DNA of 42,351 nucleotides from Holophaga foetida DSM 6591 (GTDB lineage: Bacteria > Acidobacteriota > Holophagae > Holophagales > Holophagaceae), in contig NZ_KI912268.1 of the NCBI RefSeq assembly GCF_000242615.2, positions 1,542,100 to 1,584,450 on the forward strand, read 5' to 3'. The notes under the pieces are model-generated. The model did not search any database, was not told where the DNA came from, and saw only the letters and a program-made list of their open reading frames with translations. This document shows positions 34,820 through 42,351 of the stretch, one piece after another; the stretch's first letter is position 1, and the number at the start of each line of letters is the position of its first letter. A program made the position numbers and the translations under genes.

Positions 34820-34840
34820 GGAAGCTCGGCGTGAGCTTCC
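34820..34840. other. Perfect 8-bp hairpin upstream of cydA
   Basis: GGAAGCTC-GGCGT-GAGCTTCC lies between the small membrane protein gene and cydA. No T tract follows on either side, so it is more likely a regulatory structure or operator than a terminator. ATATGCATAT (34892-34901), a perfect 10-base palindrome, is nearer to cydA. Confidence 0.45.
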
Positions 34841-34933
34841 AGAACGACTTAAATTCAGGGACGATCTTCTGGATCCGGCATCCAACTCGACATATGCATA
34901 TCGATTCCTGCCCCCCCTCACAAGGAGTGCTCC

Positions 34934-36265
34934 ATGGGTGACCTCTTGTTCTGGCATCGCCTCCAGTTCGGATTTACGGCGGCCTTCCACTACCTATTCC
35001 CCCAGCTCACCATGGGCTTGGCCCTGCTCATCGTCGTGCTCAAGACTCTCGCGAGGCGGACACACAACGAGCGATACCAGGAACTTGCGCGCTTCTGGAT
35101 CCGGGTCTTCGGCATCAGCTTCGCGGTGGGCGTCGTGACGGGAATCCCCATGGAGTTCCAGTTCGGCACCAACTGGGCCCAGTTCAGTCGCCATTCGGGA
35201 GGCGTCATCGGCCAGACCCTGGCCATGGAGGGCATGTTCGCCTTCTTCCTGGAGAGCTCCTTCCTGGCCCTCCTGGTCTGGGGCGAGAAGAAGATCAGCG
35301 CCGGGGCGCACTACGCCGCCGCCTGGGCCCTCTTCATCGGGAGCTGGCTCTCGGGCTATTTCATCATCGCCACCAACGCCTTCATGCAACACCCCGTGGG
35401 CTACACCGTGGGACCAGACGGCACCCTCCAACTGGCCTCTTTCTGGCGCTTCGTCCTGAATCCATGGGCCATCGTCCAGTACATGCACAACATGATGGGC
35501 GCAGTGGTAACCGGCGCATTCGTGGTGGCGGCGGTGGGGGCCTTCTGGACCCTCAGAAAGACCCACAGCGAGCACGCCCGCCTGAACCTGAAGGTTGGTG
35601 TCATCACAGCCCTCCTGGCCAGTATCCTCGTGGCCTTCCCCACCGGGGACATGCAGGGCAAGGTGGTGGCCAAGTATCAGCCAGTGACGCTGGCGGCCAT
35701 GGAAGGACGCTTCCATAGCGGCACCTTCGCGGAGCTCAGCTTCATAGGCCAGCCGGAGGTGGCAAAGCGGAAGCTGGAGAACCCCATCCAGATGCCGGGG
35801 GTCCTCAGTTTCATCGCCTACGGCACCTTCAGCAGCAACGTCAAGGGCCTCAATGAGTTCCCCGAGGATCAGTGGCCCACCAGCATCGAACTGCTCTACT
35901 ACAGCTTCCACATCATGGCGGGCCTGGGCACCCTCTTCATCGCCCTCATGCTGATCTCTGCCCTGCTCCTCTGGAAAAAGAAATTGGATGGAGCCAAGCC
36001 CGTCCTCTGGCTCCTCATGCTGGCCTTCCCCTTCCCCTTCATCGCCAACACGGCGGGGTGGATGGTGGCAGAGATGGGACGTCAGCCCTGGCTCATCTAT
36101 GGACTCTTCCGCACCAGCCAGGGACCGAGCCATCTGGTCCACCCGGGGCAGGCCGTGTTCACGTCCTTGGGATTCGCCGGGCTCTACGTGGTCCTGGGGC
36201 TTCTTTTCGTTTTCCTGGTGATGCGGGAGGTCTTCCAGGGCCCCCATCACACTGCGGCCAAGTAG
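34934..36265 (+). CDS. cydA: Cytochrome bd oxidase subunit I
   Basis: The 443-residue membrane protein begins MGDLLFWHRLQFGFTAAFHY. His19 is the haem b595 ligand seen in E. coli, and His185 in VQYMHNMMGAVVTG matches the haem b558 ligand. Met381 in MVAEMGRQPW fits the other b558 ligand and the conserved GRQPW. About nine transmembrane helices are expected. With cydB it oxidises quinol and reduces oxygen to water without proton pumping, giving high-affinity respiration. The protein is shorter than E. coli CydA (522), consistent with the short-Q-loop form. AAGGAG precedes the ATG by six bases. Confidence 0.95.
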   Translation: MGDLLFWHRLQFGFTAAFHYLFPQLTMGLALLIVVLKTLARRTHNERYQELARFWIRVFGISFAVGVVTGIPMEFQFGTNWAQFSRHSGGVIGQTLAMEGMFAFFLESSFLALLVWGEKKISAGAHYAAAWALFIGSWLSGYFIIATNAFMQHPVGYTVGPDGTLQLASFWRFVLNPWAIVQYMHNMMGAVVTGAFVVAAVGAFWTLRKTHSEHARLNLKVGVITALLASILVAFPTGDMQGKVVAKYQPVTLAAMEGRFHSGTFAELSFIGQPEVAKRKLENPIQMPGVLSFIAYGTFSSNVKGLNEFPEDQWPTSIELLYYSFHIMAGLGTLFIALMLISALLLWKKKLDGAKPVLWLLMLAFPFPFIANTAGWMVAEMGRQPWLIYGLFRTSQGPSHLVHPGQAVFTSLGFAGLYVVLGLLFVFLVMREVFQGPHHTAAK

Positions 36266-36275
36266 GGAGGCAATC

Positions 36276-37322
36276 ATGGAAATGCTCTGGTTCTGGCTTG
36301 TATCCGTAATGGTCGCAATCTACGTCGTGATGGACGGCTTTGACTTCGGCGCAGGCATCCTGCACCTCTTCGTCGCGAAGAGCGATACCGAACGCCGGGA
36401 GGTTCTGGGAGCCATCGGCCCCCTCTGGGACGGCAACGAGGTGTGGCTCCTGGCGGGGGGTGGGGCCATGTTCCTGGCCTTCCCCAAGGTCCTGGCCTCC
36501 GGCTTCTCCGGCTTCTACCTGGCCATGTTCATGGTGGTATGGACCCTGATCCTGCGCGGCATCTCCATCGAATTCCGCAGCCACATCCAGGACGGATTAT
36601 GGCGTGGGTTCTGGGATGGCGTCTTCGCCTTCGCCAGCATCCTGATGCCCATTCTCCTGGGGGCGGCCCTGGGCAATGTGCTGAGGGGAGTGCCCGTGGA
36701 TGGCACGGGGTATTTCAACATCCCCCTCTTCACCAGCTTCGGCGTATCCAACCCGGTGGGCATCCTGGACTGGTTCACGGTCCTCATCGGGGTCTTCGCC
36801 CTGGTGACCATCGCCGCCCACGGCGCCCTCTTCCTGGCCTGGAAGACCGAGGGCCCGGTCCACGAACGGGTCAAAGGGGCCGCCCGGCTCCTCTGGCCTC
36901 TGGTGATCCTGCTTTGGCTGCTTTCCACAGTGGCCACCCGGACCGTCAATCCCCGCATCTTCAGCGCCTTCCCCCACGCCCCCCTGGCCTGGCTCTTCTT
37001 CATCGTCTATCTGGCGGGATTGGCCCTGGTGTTCACAGGCATCCGCAAGGAGCGTTTCCTGTTGGCCTTCCTTGGCTCCGGGGCGTTCATCATCGGGATC
37101 CTGGCCACCAGCGCTGCCTGCGTCTGGCCAGTCATGCTGCGCTCCACCTTGGATCCAGCCTATGACATGACGGCCCTCAACAGCTCCGCGAGCTCCCACG
37201 GCCTGAGTTCAGGCCTGGGCTGGTGGTTCATCGGCTTTGTCATCGTGCTCTGCTACTTCGCAAACCTCTTCCGGATCCATCGCGGCAAGATCAAGGCCGC
37301 CGCCGACGGGGATGGATATTAG
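36276..37322 (+). CDS. cydB: Cytochrome bd oxidase subunit II
   Basis: The 348-residue membrane protein starts MEMLWFWLVSVMVAIYVVMD and shows the CydB hallmarks GFDFGAGILHLF, IGPLWDGNEVWLLAGGGAMF and ILRGISIEFR. It forms the heterodimer with CydA and stabilises the haems. A gap of ten bases and GGGAGG before the ATG show cotranscription with cydA. A palindromic repeat follows the stop. No cydCD assembly genes are in the window. Confidence 0.95.
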   Translation: MEMLWFWLVSVMVAIYVVMDGFDFGAGILHLFVAKSDTERREVLGAIGPLWDGNEVWLLAGGGAMFLAFPKVLASGFSGFYLAMFMVVWTLILRGISIEFRSHIQDGLWRGFWDGVFAFASILMPILLGAALGNVLRGVPVDGTGYFNIPLFTSFGVSNPVGILDWFTVLIGVFALVTIAAHGALFLAWKTEGPVHERVKGAARLLWPLVILLWLLSTVATRTVNPRIFSAFPHAPLAWLFFIVYLAGLALVFTGIRKERFLLAFLGSGAFIIGILATSAACVWPVMLRSTLDPAYDMTALNSSASSHGLSSGLGWWFIGFVIVLCYFANLFRIHRGKIKAAADGDGY

Positions 37323-37357
37323 AATAAAATCTATATATATTGCAACCAATCACCTGC

Positions 37358-37426
37358 TTTTATCCTGCCCATCCTGCCTACCCTGTTCCCTGCTTTTTAA
37401 CAGGATAGGCAGGATGGAAGGATGAA
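37358..37426. repeat. Dispersed palindromic repeat, copy 3
   Basis: The left arm (37358-37387, begins TTTTATCCTGCCCATCCTG) pairs with the right arm at 37399-37426 (begins AACAGGATAGGCAGGATGG) across 11 bases. The inner stem GCCTA is compensated by TAGGC. It lies between cydB and clpB and may act as a transcript end or boundary. The outer base of the arm is imperfect. Confidence 0.8.
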
Positions 37427-37475
37427 AAAACAATTACATACAAACATAGTGATGGATACAGTCAAAAAATCTTAG

Positions 37476-37503
37476 TTGACAAGCATCATGTCCACCCTAT
37501 CCT
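37476..37503 (+). promoter_or_regulatory. Promoter of clpB
   Basis: TTGACA (37476-37481), a 16-base spacer and TATCCT (37498-37503) precede the clpB ATG by 18 bases. No heat-shock CIRCE element (a 9-bp inverted repeat) is visible nearby, so heat control is not shown by the sequence. Confidence 0.55.
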
Positions 37504-37521
37504 GAAATCAGGAGGCGAGCC

Positions 37522-40095
37522 ATGTCCATGCTCTCCCTGACACAGAAGGCCAACGAAGCCCTGGTTGCGGCCCGAAGCAAGGCCATTGCAGGGCCCCACG
37601 CAGAACTGCTGCCCCAGCACCTGTTCCTCGCCCTGATGGGTCCGGAGGCCGGGCTGCGCCCTGTCCTGGAGCGGGCCGGGCTGGCAGCGGAATCCCAGCA
37701 GGGACTCCTGGATGCTGCGGAGGATCTGGTGGATCGCCTGCCCAAGGCCATCGGCGGTTCCGAGCCCCAGGTCGGCCCTGCCCTGCGCAACTTCCTGGAA
37801 CTGGCCAGCGACACCGCCCGGGGCCTGGGGGACCGCTTCGTAGCCACGGACGCCATGCTCCTGGCCTTCGCCAATGCCCACACGGATATCCGGAAACTCC
37901 TGGAGCGCTTCGACCTGGAGCGGAAGAAGCTGGAGACCGCCATCCGGGAATCCCGAAAGGGGGCCCGGGTCGAGGACGAGCGGGCCGAGGACAAGTTCGC
38001 CTCCCTGGAGAAATACGCCAAGGACTTCACCGCCCTGGCTGAACAGGGCAAGCTGGACCCCGTCATTGGCCGGGACGAAGAGATCCGCCGGGTTCTCCAG
38101 GTGCTCTCCCGGCGCACCAAGAACAATCCCGTCCTCATCGGCGAACCCGGCGTCGGCAAGAGCGCCATCGTGGAGGGCCTGGCCCAGCGCATCGTCAAGA
38201 AGGATGTTCCCGAAAGCCTCAAGGGCATTCGCCTCATGGGCCTAGACATGGGTCTCCTGGTGGCGGGCACCCAGTATCGGGGCCAGTTCGAGGAACGATT
38301 GAAGGGCGTCATCCAGGAGATCGAGGCCTCCGAGGGCCGCATCGTCCTCTTCATCGACGAACTGCACCTCCTGGTGGGAGCGGGCAGCGCCGAAGGCTCC
38401 ATGGACGCCGCCAACCTGCTCAAGCCTGCCCTGGCCCGGGGCGAACTGCGCTGCATCGGCGCCACGACCCTGAACGAATACAAGAAGCACATCGAGAAGG
38501 ACGCCGCCCTGGAACGGCGATTCCAGCCGGTCTTCGTGGACGAGCCCTCCATCGAGGACAGCATCAGCATCCTGCGGGGCCTGAAGGAGCGCTACGAACT
38601 GCACCACGGCGTGCGGATCCGGGATGCCGCCCTGGTGGAGGCCGTCCAGCTCAGCCGTCGCTACATCGCCGACCGCTTCCTGCCGGACAAGGCCGTGGAC
38701 CTCATGGATGAGGCTGCCTCCAGCGTCCGGATGCAGATCGACAGCCGCCCCCTGGAGATCGATGTCCGGGAACGCCGAGAGATGCAGCTTCAGCTCGAGC
38801 GCCACGCCCTGGCCAAGGAGAAGGATACCGTTTCCAGGGCCAGACTCCAGGAGCTGGAGAAAGATCTGGCAGAGCTGAACGAGGAGCTGGCTGCCCTTCG
38901 TGCCCAGTGGGAGAACGAGAAGAAGCGCATCGAAGAAACCCGGGGCGTCCAGAAGCACCTGGACGACCTCCGCATCGAACTGGAACAGGCCAAGACTCGG
39001 GGCGAATACGAGCGGGCCTCCCGCCTGGAATATGGCGAGATCCCGGCCCTGGAGAAGCAGATCGCGGGGGCCGGGAACGTCGACGGCGCCATGCTGCGCC
39101 TGGAGGTGGGCGAGGAGGACATCGCCGCCGTGGTCTCGAAGTGGACCGGCATCCCTGTCTCCAAGCTGGTGGAGGGCGAGATCCAGAAGCTCCTCCACAT
39201 GGAGGAGCGCCTGCACCAGCGGGTCGTGGGACAGGAGCCCGCCCTCCGGGCCATCAGCGATGCCCTGCGCCGCAACCGGGCGGGGCTCTCGGACACCAAG
39301 CGTCCCATCGGCTCCTTCCTCTTCCTGGGCCCCACGGGCGTGGGAAAGACCGAGGTGGCCCGGGCCCTGGCGGAGTTCCTCTTCGACGACGAAAACGCCA
39401 TGGTCCGCATCGACATGAGTGAATTCACCCACGAGGCCGACGCCACCCGGCTCATCGGTGCAGCCCCGGGCTACATCGGCTACGAAGAGGGGGGTCGCCT
39501 GACCGAGGCCGTGCGCCGCCGCCCCTACGCCGTGATCCTCCTGGACGAGATGGAAAAGGCCCACCCCCGGATCTTCGACATCTTTCTCCAGGTGCTGGAG
39601 GATGGCCGCCTGACGGATGGCAAGGGACGCACCGTGAACTTCCGCAACACCGTGGTGCTCATGACCAGCAATGTGGGCTCCAGTGCCATCTTCGAGGCGG
39701 GGGGCGAGGTGGACAAGGCCCAGAAGGAGATCCAGGCATCTCTCCGAAAGCACTTCCGGCCTGAGTTCCTGAACCGCATCGACGAAGTTGTCACCTTCCG
39801 GGCCCTGGCCCAGGAGGACATGGTGGCCGTAGCCCAGATCCAGCTCCGGCGGGTCGAAGAAATCCTCGCCGAGAAGCGTATCGGCCTGGAGGCTCCCCCG
39901 GAGTCCCTGGAATGGCTGGCCAGGGAGGGCTTTGACGCCCAACTCGGCGCCCGGCCCCTCAAGCGCCTCATCCAGCAGGTGGTGGTCAACCCGCTCTCCC
40001 GCCTGATCCTCACCGGCAAGCTGGAGCCTGGAGCGATGGCCAAACTGGCGGTCCGCAACGGGGAGCTTCAGGTCGAAGCGGAGGCGGTCCAGTAG
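37522..40095 (+). CDS. clpB: ATP-dependent disaggregase ClpB
   Basis: The 857-residue protein has the Clp N-domain repeats ([20 protein letters not shown]), and NBD1 with Walker A GEPGVGKS (about 207-214). A coiled-coil middle domain (rich in E, R, L near residues 410-520) is followed by NBD2 with GPTGVGKT (603-610) and [12 protein letters not shown]. The coiled coil and the lack of a ClpP-binding loop distinguish ClpB from ClpA and ClpC. It resolubilises aggregated proteins with DnaK. AGGAGG precedes the ATG by seven bases. It converges on the methyltransferase gene with two bases between stops. Confidence 0.95.
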   Translation: MSMLSLTQKANEALVAARSKAIAGPHAELLPQHLFLALMGPEAGLRPVLERAGLAAESQQGLLDAAEDLVDRLPKAIGGSEPQVGPALRNFLELASDTARGLGDRFVATDAMLLAFANAHTDIRKLLERFDLERKKLETAIRESRKGARVEDERAEDKFASLEKYAKDFTALAEQGKLDPVIGRDEEIRRVLQVLSRRTKNNPVLIGEPGVGKSAIVEGLAQRIVKKDVPESLKGIRLMGLDMGLLVAGTQYRGQFEERLKGVIQEIEASEGRIVLFIDELHLLVGAGSAEGSMDAANLLKPALARGELRCIGATTLNEYKKHIEKDAALERRFQPVFVDEPSIEDSISILRGLKERYELHHGVRIRDAALVEAVQLSRRYIADRFLPDKAVDLMDEAASSVRMQIDSRPLEIDVRERREMQLQLERHALAKEKDTVSRARLQELEKDLAELNEELAALRAQWENEKKRIEETRGVQKHLDDLRIELEQAKTRGEYERASRLEYGEIPALEKQIAGAGNVDGAMLRLEVGEEDIAAVVSKWTGIPVSKLVEGEIQKLLHMEERLHQRVVGQEPALRAISDALRRNRAGLSDTKRPIGSFLFLGPTGVGKTEVARALAEFLFDDENAMVRIDMSEFTHEADATRLIGAAPGYIGYEEGGRLTEAVRRRPYAVILLDEMEKAHPRIFDIFLQVLEDGRLTDGKGRTVNFRNTVVLMTSNVGSSAIFEAGGEVDKAQKEIQASLRKHFRPEFLNRIDEVVTFRALAQEDMVAVAQIQLRRVEEILAEKRIGLEAPPESLEWLAREGFDAQLGARPLKRLIQQVVVNPLSRLILTGKLEPGAMAKLAVRNGELQVEAEAVQ

Positions 40096-40097
40096 CC

Positions 40098-40688
40098 CTA
40101 ACGCTTTTCGAACAACGCCACGCAGGCCCCCGTCCTATTTCCCTCAGGATGGGGGACAAGGCTGAGGCCGGACTGGATCGCCCAGTCCACCTCGCTCCTG
40201 AAAAGGGAGGCGGGGCAGTGCCCCTTCGGTTCCCGCACCAACAGCCTCCCGCCGGGGCGCAGGACTGAAGCCATCTGGGCAATGGCACGGTCAGGTGTCG
40301 GCATCTCGTGGAGGACATGGATGGCCACCACCAAGTCCATGGCCCCTTCCAGATCCTTCACCTTGAGGTCGGCCTCGCCGCACGCCCTCACCTCCACGAT
40401 GTCCAGCAGCCCCCGTCGCTCCAAAGTGCGCCGAAGGCGTCGCTGAACCGCTTCCTGGAGCTCAACACAGAAGACCCGGCCATCTGCGCCAAGGGCCCTG
40501 GCCATGGGAACGGTAAAGAAGCCGGAGCCCGGCCCCACTTCGAGAATGCGGTCCCCGGGCCGCACCAGGGGCAGGACGATGCGCTGGGGGCTGTCCCACA
40601 ACCTCCTGAAGGGCAGTGAAAGAAAGGGAACCAGCCATGCAGGAATGACGCTGGGGTGGTGGACTGAGAGCTGGGAAGGCTTTTCCAT
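40098..40688 (-). CDS. Class I SAM-dependent methyltransferase
   Basis: The 196-residue protein has the motif I glycine-rich loop in RILEVGPGSGFFTVPMA, followed by DGRVFCVELQ (the acidic ribose-binding position) and LVVAIHVLHEMP with SVLRPGGRLLV. This is the UbiE/Methyltransf_11 kind. The substrate is unknown. GGAG precedes the ATG by five bases. The gene is divergent from a TetR regulator, with an operator-like palindrome in its promoter, so it is probably the regulator's target. Confidence 0.82.
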   Translation of the reverse strand: MEKPSQLSVHHPSVIPAWLVPFLSLPFRRLWDSPQRIVLPLVRPGDRILEVGPGSGFFTVPMARALGADGRVFCVELQEAVQRRLRRTLERRGLLDIVEVRACGEADLKVKDLEGAMDLVVAIHVLHEMPTPDRAIAQMASVLRPGGRLLVREPKGHCPASLFRSEVDWAIQSGLSLVPHPEGNRTGACVALFEKR

Positions 40689-40711
40689 GGGTTCTCCATA
40701 AAGCTCCAGTT

Positions 40712-40740
40712 ATAATACGAGTGATCGCTCACCTTGTGGA
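40712..40740 (-). promoter_or_regulatory. Methyltransferase promoter with an operator in the spacer
   Basis: On the minus strand TCCACA (40740-40735), a 17-base spacer and TATTAT (40717-40712) form a promoter. The near-palindrome GAGTGATCGCTC (40719-40730) lies exactly in the spacer. A TetR-family protein bound there would block transcription of both divergent genes. TATAAT on the plus strand at 40711 may serve the tetR gene. Confidence 0.55.
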
Positions 40741-40751
40741 CTCGCATCACC

Positions 40752-41453
40752 GTGCCCAGAACTCGCACCAAAGAATTGAAAGCCAGGGCCATCGCGCGGC
40801 CACCACTGCCCGGGGAAGTCGAGAACCCCGAGAGGCACGCTCACATTCCTCCCAGGGGTGGTTCCAGGAAACGGGCCACCCAGATCCGAGCCAGGGAGAC
40901 CGTCAGCGCAATTCTTGAGGCGGCGGCCTGCATCCTTGAAAAAGATGGATACCTGGCGGCCTCCACCAACGCCATCGCCCGACGAGCCGGGGTATCGATC
41001 GGATCGCTCTACCAGTATTTCTCTTCAAGGGATGATGTCTTCTCCGCCCTCCTTGCCGAGCACCAGGGCGAAGTCCATCGTCTCGTGGCAAGGGCCATGG
41101 AGCGTCTGGCGCAGAAGTGTTTCCCGCCCTCCAGAGTGCTTACAGATCTTCTGGAAGATCTGCTCATTGCGCACGCCAAACGCCCGGATCTCATGCATGC
41201 CATGGATACGGAGCTTGCCCATCTCCTGGGGCATGAGGCGATGGTGAATGAGCACAAGGGAGCCTATGCGCTCGCCCAGGCGATGGTCCCCACCGCCCAG
41301 CGCTGCCCGGAGGAAGCCCTGGCCTCCGCTTGGCTCGCGACTGAGATCACCGGCATGTTGGGCCGCAGGCTGGCCCACTCTCCCCCGAAAGGGATAGCAG
41401 CAGAGCACATTCAGGCCGCGTTTTCCCGGGCCATGCAGGCCTTACTGGAATAG
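40752..41453 (+). CDS. TetR-family transcriptional regulator
   Basis: From the GTG at 40752 the protein has 233 residues. A basic, disordered N-terminal 40 residues leads to the TetR helix-turn-helix: TVSAILEAAACILEKDGYLA, ASTNAIARRAGVSIGSLYQY and FSSRDDVFSALL. The C-terminal ligand domain (TELAHLLGHEAM, ALASAWLATEITGMLG) is variable, as in the family. A TTG at 40734 would add six residues. Neither start has a strong ribosome-binding site. It probably represses the divergent methyltransferase gene. The ligand is unknown. Confidence 0.85.
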   Translation: MPRTRTKELKARAIARPPLPGEVENPERHAHIPPRGGSRKRATQIRARETVSAILEAAACILEKDGYLAASTNAIARRAGVSIGSLYQYFSSRDDVFSALLAEHQGEVHRLVARAMERLAQKCFPPSRVLTDLLEDLLIAHAKRPDLMHAMDTELAHLLGHEAMVNEHKGAYALAQAMVPTAQRCPEEALASAWLATEITGMLGRRLAHSPPKGIAAEHIQAAFSRAMQALLE

Positions 41454-41526
41454 CCGCCCTGCAAATCCAATCCATACTTGCGTCCCGCAGGGGATTGTCC
41501 GATAGGATGGAGTCCTGGAGACCTCC

Positions 41527-41856
41527 GTGGAGCCCTATCGCGTCCTCATCGTGGATGACGAATCTGACTTCCGCCTTTTGCTGGTGGAGGCCCTGGATTC
41601 CCTGGGCTATCTGGCCGAGGGGGCCGAGAGCGCCGAGGCAGCCATCGAGAAGGTGAAGGAAGAGCACTTCGCGATCATCTTCACGGACTTGAACATGCCC
41701 GGCGGCCAGTCCGGTCTGGATCTGATGCACGCTGTCCAGACCCTGGACCCGCGAACCTTCTGTATCCTCATGACCGGCTTCGCCACCACCGAGGCCGCCA
41801 TCCAAGCCCTCAAGCGGGGGGCCTATGACTTCATCACCAAGCCCTTCAAGCAGTGA
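41527..41856 (+). CDS. Receiver-domain protein truncated by an IS91-like element
   Basis: The 109-residue protein from GTG (GGAG six bases upstream) is a CheY-like receiver: VLIVDDESDF, the phosphoacceptor in IIFTDLNMPGG, ILMTGFATTEAA and YDFITKPFKQ. It stops directly after the conserved Lys-Pro, before the last helix and any output domain. The sequence after CAAG (41847-41850) looks like an insertion-sequence end, which supplies the last codon and the stop. Originally it was probably part of a longer response regulator. Whether the shortened receiver folds is uncertain. Confidence 0.8.
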   Translation: MEPYRVLIVDDESDFRLLLVEALDSLGYLAEGAESAEAAIEKVKEEHFAIIFTDLNMPGGQSGLDLMHAVQTLDPRTFCILMTGFATTEAAIQALKRGAYDFITKPFKQ

Positions 41857-41921
41857 GCATTTCGTCGGTGGGGCGTGGGCGAGGCTGCCTCAGGTAGACG
41901 GAGCCCCCACCGATGAAATGC
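41857..41921. repeat. Long inverted repeat at the IS end
   Basis: GCATTTCGTCGGTGGGG (41857-41873) pairs with CCCCACCGATGAAATGC (41905-41921). One position is G/T, a wobble in RNA. The loop is 31 bases. It starts directly after the truncated receiver gene's stop, so it may be the IS terminal palindrome and may also end transcription of that gene. Confidence 0.75.
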
Positions 41922-42151
41922 GGTGTTGAACAAGCCCGGAGCGGCGGGGGAGTTGGGCGAGGGCTATGGGGAAATCGCGCCTGCTGATCCACTTTTGGGG
42001 ACGCCAGGTCCCCTGTCGCCCAGGGATTGCTGACTGCTGAGCCCGACAGTCCCGGCAGGGGCTTGGACCGAGTTGGCGTCATAGCAGGGCTTCGCCGTCC
42101 CGCCGTGGTGGAGGTCGTGGTGCAGGTGATGGATAGCTGAGAGGCTGACAG
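41922..42151. other. Noncoding end of the IS91-like element
   Basis: No recognised gene is present. A 63-codon minus-strand frame begins at 42155 in an ATGA overlap with the transposase stop (MTVSLSAIHHLHHDLHHGG), but it resembles no known family. Short GC-rich inverted segments are common, as expected for a rolling-circle element end. Confidence 0.4.
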
Positions 42152-42351
42152 TCATGGCATCACCGCCGGGGGTGCCCTGGAGGCTTCACTCATCAGCGGT
42201 CGCCAGAGGATCAGACCACCACAATGAGGGCAGCGTTGCCCCGTGCCTTCGGCTGGACACGCCTCGGCTCTGGGTTTCGGAGCAGGCAGCAGGGCCCTGG
42301 CCTGTTCCAGCAGACCTCCACCCTGGGCCGAGGCGTAGAGGCCAAAGTGCC
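42152..42351 (-). CDS. IS91-family transposase, C-terminal part (5' cut by window edge)
   Basis: The minus-strand frame enters the window as HFGLYASAQGGGLLEQARAL and continues to CPAEGTGQRCPHCGGLILW and a stop at 42152. The RH(Y/F)GLYA block followed by an arginine-rich helix and a final CPxCGG pair is the usual C-terminus of IS91/ISCR-type Y2 (HUH) transposases. These carry out rolling-circle transposition. The catalytic tyrosines lie upstream, outside the window, so activity cannot be judged. Confidence 0.7.
   Translation of the reverse strand, partial: HFGLYASAQGGGLLEQARALLPAPKPRAEACPAEGTGQRCPHCGGLILWRPLMSEASRAPPAVMP

Larger units (their letters stand above)
41851..42351 (-). mobile_element. 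IS91-family element, one end (continues beyond the window)
   Basis: The element contains the C-terminal part of an IS91-like transposase at the window edge and a noncoding end with a 17-bp inverted repeat. The presumed boundary follows CAAG (41847-41850); IS91-type elements insert next to GAAC or CAAG tetranucleotides and make no target duplication. The other end is outside the window. Confidence 0.55.

Noticed and set aside
34820..34840. Hairpin as a transcription terminator
   Set aside because: No T tract on either strand, and no gene ends nearby in the right orientation.
34994..36277. 427-codon frame opposite cydA
   Set aside because: It mirrors the conserved cydA frame and has a biased H/E/G/Q composition typical of antisense shadows.
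38242..39942. Long open frame of 566 codons opposite clpB
   Set aside because: It is a shadow of a GC-rich, strongly coding gene; composition and lack of family match show no independent coding.
41964..42155. 63-codon frame coupled to the IS91-like transposase stop
   Set aside because: The ATGA overlap is suggestive, but the His/Gly/Ser-rich product resembles no known protein and lies in a palindrome-rich IS end.

Overview
The window is GC-rich DNA from a Gram-negative bacterium. It encodes an outer-membrane porin with a terminal Phe, several lipoproteins, cytochrome bd oxidase, ClpB, DnaB, RecG, Ddl and CoaD. The gene mix, with a PPK2-type polyphosphate:AMP phosphotransferase, CehA-like lipoprotein, YhcG nuclease and PEP/pyruvate-binding protein, would suit Acidobacteriota of the Holophaga/Geothrix kind. 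That placement is an inference from memory of protein families and was not searched. Most of the window is ordinary chromosome, bounded by insertion-sequence debris on the left and an IS91-like element on the right.

Layout. 1-2.3 kb: remnants of three IS families (IS21 istB with its right end, an ISAs1-like transposase tail, an IS110-like transposase head), a possible NifU-domain relic and an Ig-like lipoprotein. 2.3-9.4 kb: a PEP/pyruvate-binding protein facing a four-gene operon (PPK2-type phosphotransferase, rnhA, PL10 pectate-lyase-like lipoprotein, GT39 glycosyltransferase). 9.5-18.1 kb: amino-acid-type substrate-binding lipoprotein, AmpG-like permease, response regulator, ankyrin protein, ddl, coaD, a LURP-one-like protein and an M23 peptidase. 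18.4-20.4 kb: a complete group II intron inserted in one arm of a dispersed palindromic repeat. 20.5-30 kb: recG, a vapBC-type module, dnaB, a large CehA-like lipoprotein, a SanA/YdcF protein and a thiolase homologue. 30-34 kb: a porin with a structured leader, then a rearranged type I restriction locus. 34.4-40 kb: tRNA-Pro, cydAB and clpB. 40-42.3 kb: a methyltransferase divergent from a TetR regulator, and a receiver protein cut by an IS91-family element.

How it fits together. Housekeeping functions (replication and repair, cell wall, CoA, respiration, proteostasis) are interleaved with mobile and defence debris. The most unusual observations are: (i) a group II intron in one arm of a palindrome that is perfect once the intron is removed; (ii) at least three copies of that palindrome, with compensatory stem changes; (iii) a restriction locus reduced to an HsdR nuclease domain fused to a winged-helix tail, translationally coupled to a YhcG nuclease and an HsdS stub; (iv) overlapping alternative hairpins just before the porin start; and (v) enzyme homologues (CehA-like protein, thiolase) that lack key catalytic residues. 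Starts were chosen from ribosome-binding sites and family alignments from memory. All family names are by eye.
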